This document shows positions 58,015-64,000 of a stretch of DNA of 64,000 nt, in pieces (position 1 is the stretch's first letter; each line of letters starts with the position of its first letter). Source of the DNA: Stomoxys calcitrans (lineage: Eukaryota; Arthropoda; Insecta; Diptera; Muscidae); assembly GCF_963082655.1 (NCBI RefSeq), contig NC_081552.1:124286458-124350457 (forward strand). Reading direction: 5' to 3'. The position numbers and the translations under genes were made by a program. Below the pieces are notes generated by a model that was not told where the DNA came from, made no database searches, and worked only from the letters and a program-made list of their open reading frames with translations.

Positions 58015-59395
58015 ATACGTCCCACCCCAAAATCTACCATATATATATACACCAATCACGACAATATGGGACTCAACTGAAAGGTATTTAGGATAAGAAA
58101 GCGTATCTGATATGCAATTGTCGGACCAAGTGTTAGGGAGACCACCACAACCCCAAAAACACCCCTTAATCGGACATATTTACCGACCATGGCAATGTCG
58201 GACTCAAATGAAAGGTATTTGCGAGTAGAATCTGATATTCAAATGTGGGACCACGTTTCTGGGGGTCCACCCCTTCCCCAAAATACCACCCAAACAGGAC
58301 TTATTTACTGACCATGGCAATATGGGGCTTAAATGAAAGGTATTTGAGTGTAGAATACGAAATCCAAATGTGGGGCCAAGTTTTCAAAGGGCCGCCCATC
58401 CCCGAGAACACCCCCCAAAGAAGACAAAGTTACGACCATAGCAATATGGGCTCAAATGAAAGGTCTTTGGAAGTAAAGCACGAATCTGATATCAATGTTC
58501 GGGAAAAGTGTCTATGGGGCCACCCGACCCCCATAACACCACCCAAATAGGAAGTATTTGCCGACCATTGCAATATAAGGCTCAAATAAGAGGTATTTTA
58601 GAGTAGAACACGGAATCTGATATATATTTTCAAAGTCAAGTCACTGAGGTGCGCCCCATCCCCCAGTACACTCCCCCTGCATGTCATGTTTGCCGAATAT
58701 AGAAAAATGGAGCTCAAATCAAGGGTATTTGGGAGTAGACCATGAATCTGACATCAACATTAGGGACCAACTGTCTAGGGGCCATTCCACCACCATAACA
58801 ACCCCCAAGTAGGACGTATTTGCTCACCAAGACAATTTGGGTCTTCAAGACAGTGGAACTCCATGTTCATAGTTTTTAGGGCCCATACCCCAAACCGGAC
58901 ATATTTGCTGGCCTTTTCAATAATGGGTTTAAGTGAATGGTATTAGAGATTTCAAAAGGAATTTAATGTCCAATTTTGAGGTCAATTGCATTATGGGGTT
59001 TAAATATATGAGAATAGAGCACGTTGCTGATATACTATTTGGGACAATGTGTTTGGGGGACGCCCGATCCTGTAAACTCCACTCAAAACATATGGCAATA
59101 TGGGATTAAAATAAATGGTATTTGAGAGAAGACCACGATGGTATTTTTTCAGGGCCAAGAGTCTGGGGGATCACCTTACCCCCAAAAACACCCCTAAATT
59201 AGACATCATGAGGATATCGGGCTGAAATAAAGTATTTTAAGAATGGAGTACACCTTACATCCAAACTTAAATTCGTAGACCAATAAAGATTATTTGGGAT
59301 TCAGATAAAGGCACTTTTATTGTTAAACTGTTTGTCAAGCGATATACTATTTTCGTAAATACCCCAAGGAAAATTTTGTTCCATATAAATAAAAG
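58015..59395 (+). repeat. family C repeat, head missing
   Basis: About ten units from ATACACCAATCACGACAATATGGGACTC to the tail CCCCAAGGAAAATTTTGTTCCATATAAATAAAAG. Directly after a family A repeat. Confidence 0.7.
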
Positions 59396-59728
59396 TACAA
59401 TACATATGATAATACATGCTGATTAGAGCGAATACAGAATACAGAAATTGACAGTTCATATGACAAGTTATTGTGTAATAGCAGTTTAACACGATTTTAC
59501 TAGTAAGAATGCAATTCGTACACATATTACACATTTATAAAGCAATTGCTGTCAATTTAACTAGATTTATTGAGTAAAATGTAATTCATTTGTTTTTGAA
59601 TGAAGACAAAAGATAAAGCTTTGTAATGTTTGTTGTATGAAACATGGTGATCTATAAAGTGAACTTTAAACTTAAAAACAAATCATAGATGTTCTTTTTC
59701 AAGGAAACTTGAGATAAAAAATTTAACA

Positions 59729-61328
59729 TATAAAAGCGTGTTAAGTTTGTCCGGGCCGAATCTTATATACCCTCCAGAATGGATCTCATTTTTCAAGTTC
59801 TTTCCCCGTTCCTTATAGGATCATAGTTGAAGTCATTGTGCAAAATTTCAGCCAAATCCCATAAGAATTGCGCTCTATAGGGGCTCAAGAAATAAAATCG
59901 GGAAATCGATTTTTATCAAAACCTAAACCGATTTACAATCCCACCTGATCAACACTAATATGAAGTATTTGTGCAAAATTTCAGGCCCCTAGCTTTATTC
60001 CTTCGAAAGTTAGTGTGCCTTCAACAGACGCACGGACATGTCTAAATCGACTTGGAATGTTAAGACCATCTTACTTTACTTTAATTGGCTATGACAGAAT
60101 ATTTCTTCCACTAGCCGAACGTAGAATAGCGTTCCAAGCGCCTCGATTTTCTGCGCTCATTTTAAAATCTCTGACACCAAGTTTCGAGGTGTCTCCCATA
60201 ACTTGATCTTTTCATCGGGCTTTTGGTCTTCCCGGTTTGTGTGTACCACCGTGTTTGCCTTCAAAAGACTTCTTTGCTGGAGCTTCTTCATCCATTCTGA
60301 CAACATGACCTAGCCAACGCAGCGTGTTGGTGCGTGTAACTATGCTATCGTCGTCATACAGCTCATACAGCTCGTGGTTCATACGTCGCCTATATTCTCC
60401 GTTAACGCAAACTGGTCCATATATTTTACGAAGAATCTTTCTCTCAAATACTCCAAGCACTGCCTCATCTGCTTTCACAAGTACCCATGCTTCAGAACCA
60501 CATAACAGCACGGGTAGTATCAGTGTCTTGTAAAGTGTAGTCTTCGTCTGTCTAGAGGTGGCTTTGTTTCTAAACTGCTTACTTAGTCCAAAGTAGCATC
60601 TGTACTTGTCTAATACATCCGCCAGCGCGTATACTGCACCTTCTCTATAAAGAGTGCGAACATTCCAGGTGCAGATCCGCAAATCATGGTCCTTTTTTTG
60701 TTTGTGTGGGTCGTCAACGTTGGGGGGGTCCATTTTCACTATTTCTTTGTTTCTCATAGTAGTTCTATGTTTTCCGGGGGCGGGTTACTGGCCCAGCGCT
60801 CCAACCACATGGGTTTTGTGGGATTGCATGTATCCCTCGTTGTGGCGAGCCGCTTGCTCCAAGATACGACGCTCGCCGCCAGCCGCTCCTAACCTAGGAA
60901 CAGACGCTGATGTTGGCCATTGGTTATTTGAAGTCGCCATTAACTCGCCTTGTCATCTCGAGTATCATTGGCACTCAGTATTTAATTAAGAGCTAGTGCC
61001 ACCTGACTCCTCACTGAGACTCTCCTCTCGAAAATCGCTGACTGCCCGCGGCCGCATTTGCAGCTACTCCGCATAAAAACGGAGCTTTTCACCTTCCGCA
61101 ACCTGTGGACGCGCCCGGTAGCTTTCAGCTAAGCTAAGCTAAGCTTCCCTTAGCTTTCAGCTAAGCTTCTTCCAGCCTGTGTGGTGCTCATAGTCATCCC
61201 GTATCGGCCGGTATTTTAAGACCATCAATATTGTATAATCTTTGTTGGGTCTCAGATAAATATTTCGATGTGTTACACACGGATTAACGAAATCAGTATA
61301 CACCATATTCAATGGTGAAGGGTATAAA
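59729..61328 (-). repeat. family A repeat split by the miniature RTE-like element
   Basis: Left part 59729-60071 (AAAAGCGTGTTAAGTTTGTCCGGGCCGAATC ... GACATGTCTAAATCGAC) and right part 61215-61328 (GGGTCTCAGATAAATATTTCG ... TGGTGAAGGGTATAAAAG). Removing 60072-61226 restores the family A order around CGACTTGGAATGTTTAAGACCATCAAT. An old, diverged copy. Confidence 0.8.
60072..61214 (-). mobile_element. miniature, internally deleted RTE-like element
   Basis: Same family as 48029-51462, with matching ends (TTTAATTGGCTATGAC at left, CCCGTATCGGCCGG at right) but only 1.14 kb. About 2.3 kb, corresponding to roughly 48553-50849 of the long copy, is absent; the join falls in a shared TGT. The deletion fuses the endonuclease start in frame to the RT tail, giving one open run of 181 codons (60757-60212). 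It is flanked by a perfect 12-bp duplication TTTAAGACCATC (60060-60071 and 61215-61226) and lies inside a family A repeat. Confidence 0.85.
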
Positions 61329-61372
61329 AGAAAATAATTTCAACACACAAAACAAATAGTACATATAATAAT

Positions 61373-62850
61373 TTTTATACCCTCCACCATAGGATGGGGG
61401 GTATACTAATTTCGTCATTCTGTTTGTAACTACTCGAAATATTTGTCTGAGACCCCATAAAGTATATATATTCTTGATCGTCGCGAAATTTTATGTCGAT
61501 CTAGCCATGTCCGTCCGTCTGTCTGTCGAAAGCACGCAAACTTCCGAAGGAGTAAAGCTAGCCGCTTGAAATTTTGCACAAATACTTCTTATTGGTGTAG
61601 CTCGGTTGGTATTGTAAATGGGCCATATCGGTTCATGTTTTGATATAGCTGCCATACAAACCGATCTTGGGTCTTGACTTCTTGAATCTCTAGAAGTCGC
61701 AAATCTTATCCGATTGGAATAAAATTTTGCACGACGTATTTTGTTATGATATCCAACAATTGTGCCAAGTATGGTTCAAATCGGTACATACCCTGATAAA
61801 GCTGCCATATAAACCGATCTTGGGTCTTGACTTCTTGAGCCTCTAGAGTGCGCAATTCTTATCCGATTTGAATAAATTTTGCACGACGTATTTTGTTATG
61901 ATATCCAACCATTGTGCCAAGTATGGTTCAAATCGGTTCATAACCTGATATAGCTGCCATATAAACCGATCTTGGGTCTTGACTTCTTGAGCCTCTAGAA
62001 GGTGCAAATATTTTCCGATTGGAATGAAATTTTGGACGACGTGTTTTGTTATGACATTCAACAATTGTGCCAAGTATGGTTCAAATCGGTTCATAATCTG
62101 GTATAGCTGTCATATAAACCGTTCTTGGGTCTTGACCTTTTGAGCCTCTAGAGGGCGCAATTATCGTGCGATTTAACTGAAATTTTGCACATAGTGTTTT
62201 GGTATTACTTTCAACAACTGTGCTAAGTATGATTCAAATCGGTTTATAATCTGGTATAGCTGTCATATAAACCGATTTTGGATCTTGACTTCTTGAGCCA
62301 AGTGATGGCGCAATTCTCATCCGATTTGGCTGAAATTTTGCATGAGGTGTTTTGTTATGACTTCCAATAACTGCGCTAAGTATGGCGTAGATCGATATAG
62401 AACCTGATATAGCTGCCATATAAACCGATCTGGAATCTTGACTTCTCGAACCTCTAGAGGGCGCAATTATCATCCGATTTGGCTGAAATTTTGATTTGAA
62501 ATTTTCATGACCTTCAACATACGTATCTGGTATGGTCTGAATCGATCAATAGCTTGATACAGCTCCCATATAAACCTATCTCCCGATTTTGCTTTTCGAG
62601 CCCTTACAAGGCGCAATTCTTATCCGAATGAACTGAAATAATACACAATGACTTCTACAATGTCAATCAGCATTCAATTATGGTCCGAATCGGACTATAA
62701 CTTGATATAGCTCCAGTAGGATAACAGTTCTTATTCAATATTCTATGTTTGTCTAAAAAGAGATACCGCGCATAGAACTCGACAAATGCGATCAATGGTG
62801 GAGGGTATATAAGATTCGGCCCGGCCGAACTTAGCACGCTCTTACTTGTT
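61373..62850 (+). repeat. family A repeat, inverted partner of 31083-32404
   Basis: Complete copy, head TTTTTATACCCTCCACCATAGGATGGGGGG to GGTGGAGGGTATATAAGATTCGGCCCGGCCGAACTTAGCACGC. About seven core units. The 3' part (ATTCAATATTCTATGTTTGTC; CGCGCATAGAACTCG) defines the same subfamily as the copy at 31083. Confidence 0.85.
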
Positions 62851-63014
62851 TTGTGCTTAAGCCTTTGATTTTTGTAAGGGACTAACAAAGAGGCCTTTTG
62901 TTTTTGTAGTAAATGCATATATTACCACTGGTCACTTTATTTTGCACGTTTCACTGTTCTTATTTGAATTTCTTAAAAAGCTGAATGCGTTTCTTTGTAA
63001 ATATTTTTGTGTTT

Positions 63015-64000
63015 CATCTTATATATAAAAATCAATTTGTATCTGTTTGTAGATTTGTTTATTTGTTTGTTTGTTTGTATGTTTGTGTGTTCCTTATAGA
63101 CTCAGAAAGGGCTGAACCGATTTTCTTAAAATTTTCAAAGATGGTGCATAATGACCCCGTGGTGAAAATAGGGTACTACATTTCTTGATATCTGAAGGGG
63201 GGCGGATCCTCCCCCTTTCCCTAATTTTCAGAAACGCCAGATCTCGGAGATGGGTGGTGCGATTTAAGCGAAATTTTGTGTGCTCTCACATAGTACCCTA
63301 AAAATAAAAATTTGGTATCCCAATTTCGGATGGGGTACCTAGGGGGGCTGCCCGACCCCCAAAAACCTACCAAACATATTTTTAGACCAATCACGGCAAT
63401 ATGGGACTCAAATAAAAGGTATTTAGGATAAGAAAACGTATCTGATATCCAATTGTCGGACCAATTGCTAGGAGGACCACCCCAAGCCCCGAAACACCCC
63501 TAAATCGGACATATTTACCAACAATTGTAATATGGGACTTAAATGAAAGGTATTTGCGAGTAGAATACGAATCTGATATCCAAATGTGGGACCACGTTTC
63601 TGGGGGTCCACCCCTTCCCAAAAATAGCCCCCAAACAGGTTTTATTTACTGACCGTGGGAATATGGGTCTTAAATAAAAGGTATTTGAATGTAGAATACG
63701 AATCTAATATTCAAATATGGGACCAAGTGTTTGGGGGGGGGGCGCTTCTGACCACAAACATCCCCCAAAGGGGACAAATTTACGACCATAGCAATATGGG
63801 GCTCAAATGAAAGGTCTTTGGGAGTAAAGCACGAATTTGACATCAATATTTGGGAAAAGTGTCTATGGGGCCACCTCAGCCCCATCACACCACCAAAATA
63901 GTGATTATTTTCTGACTATTACAATATGAGGCTCAAATAAGAGGGTTTTTAAAGTGAAACACGAATTCGATATTTTCAAGGCCAACTCTCTGAGTGACCA
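63015..64000 (+). repeat. family C repeat, runs out of window
   Basis: Head CTTATATATAAAAATCAATTTGTATCTGTTTG-TTTGTGTGTTCCTTATAGACTCAGAAAGGGCTGAACCG, then at least seven units up to the last base. Confidence 0.75.

Larger units (their letters stand above)
56539..64000 (+). other. zfh2: zfh2 downstream intron, continues out of window
   Basis: After the donor at 56539 no further in-frame zinc-finger or homeodomain exon is visible on the plus strand to the window end. The 7.4 kb are mostly family A and C repeats and a miniature RTE-like element. I infer that the next exon lies beyond 64000. Confidence 0.6.

Noticed and set aside
1..64000. LTR retrotransposon or viral sequence
   Set aside because: No long terminal repeats, integrase, protease or envelope-like frames were recognised; all RT motifs are of the non-LTR type.

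Overview
This is a window of animal nuclear DNA, almost certainly from a higher fly. The best guess is a calyptrate or muscid fly of the Stomoxys/Musca type. The evidence is an intron-split C2H2 zinc-finger gene with insect-like sequence, fly-type non-LTR retrotransposons (Jockey, LOA/I-like and RTE-like), a Tc1/mariner derivative, and very many AT-rich interspersed repeats with GTCC/GTCT microsatellites and a CGGCC-GGCCG terminal hairpin, as in the DINE-1/Helentron-derived repeats of flies. The species assignment is inference; nothing in the window names the species.

Only one host gene is visible. Four plus-strand exons (43961-44087, 44156-45569, 45766-45947, 54883-56538) join in frame through GT-AG introns into about 1,126 codons of a large C2H2 protein. 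I recognise it as zfh2, the fly member of the ZFHX/ATBF1 zinc-finger homeodomain family. Both ends are missing: the first exon starts at a splice acceptor and the last ends at a splice donor, so the upstream part and the homeodomain part should lie outside the window. Most of positions 1-43960 is then probably upstream intron or 5' flank, and 56539-64000 is downstream intron.

The rest is a layered transposon landscape. Family A (short repeats with a 152-bp core unit) has at least 17 copies or pieces. Family B (a related element with a different core) has five. Family C (units of about 130 bp with GGGG/CCCC hairpins) has six. Smaller families D to K have one to six pieces each. Older coding elements are a plus-strand LOA/I-like LINE (1620-4610), a minus-strand relative (18600-19913), a Jockey remnant (35520-36520), a different LINE remnant (42785-43640), and four pieces of one RTE-like family. 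One of these is end-to-end (48029-51462, antisense inside a zfh2 intron) and one is an internally deleted miniature (60072-61214); both have clear target-site duplications.

Several insertions are nested and can be dated relative to each other: a 597-bp mariner palindrome inside a family B repeat, the miniature RTE inside a family A repeat, family B inside family G, and an AGCAG-rich DNA element inside family E. No tRNA or rRNA gene, CRISPR array or bacterial-style operon was seen.
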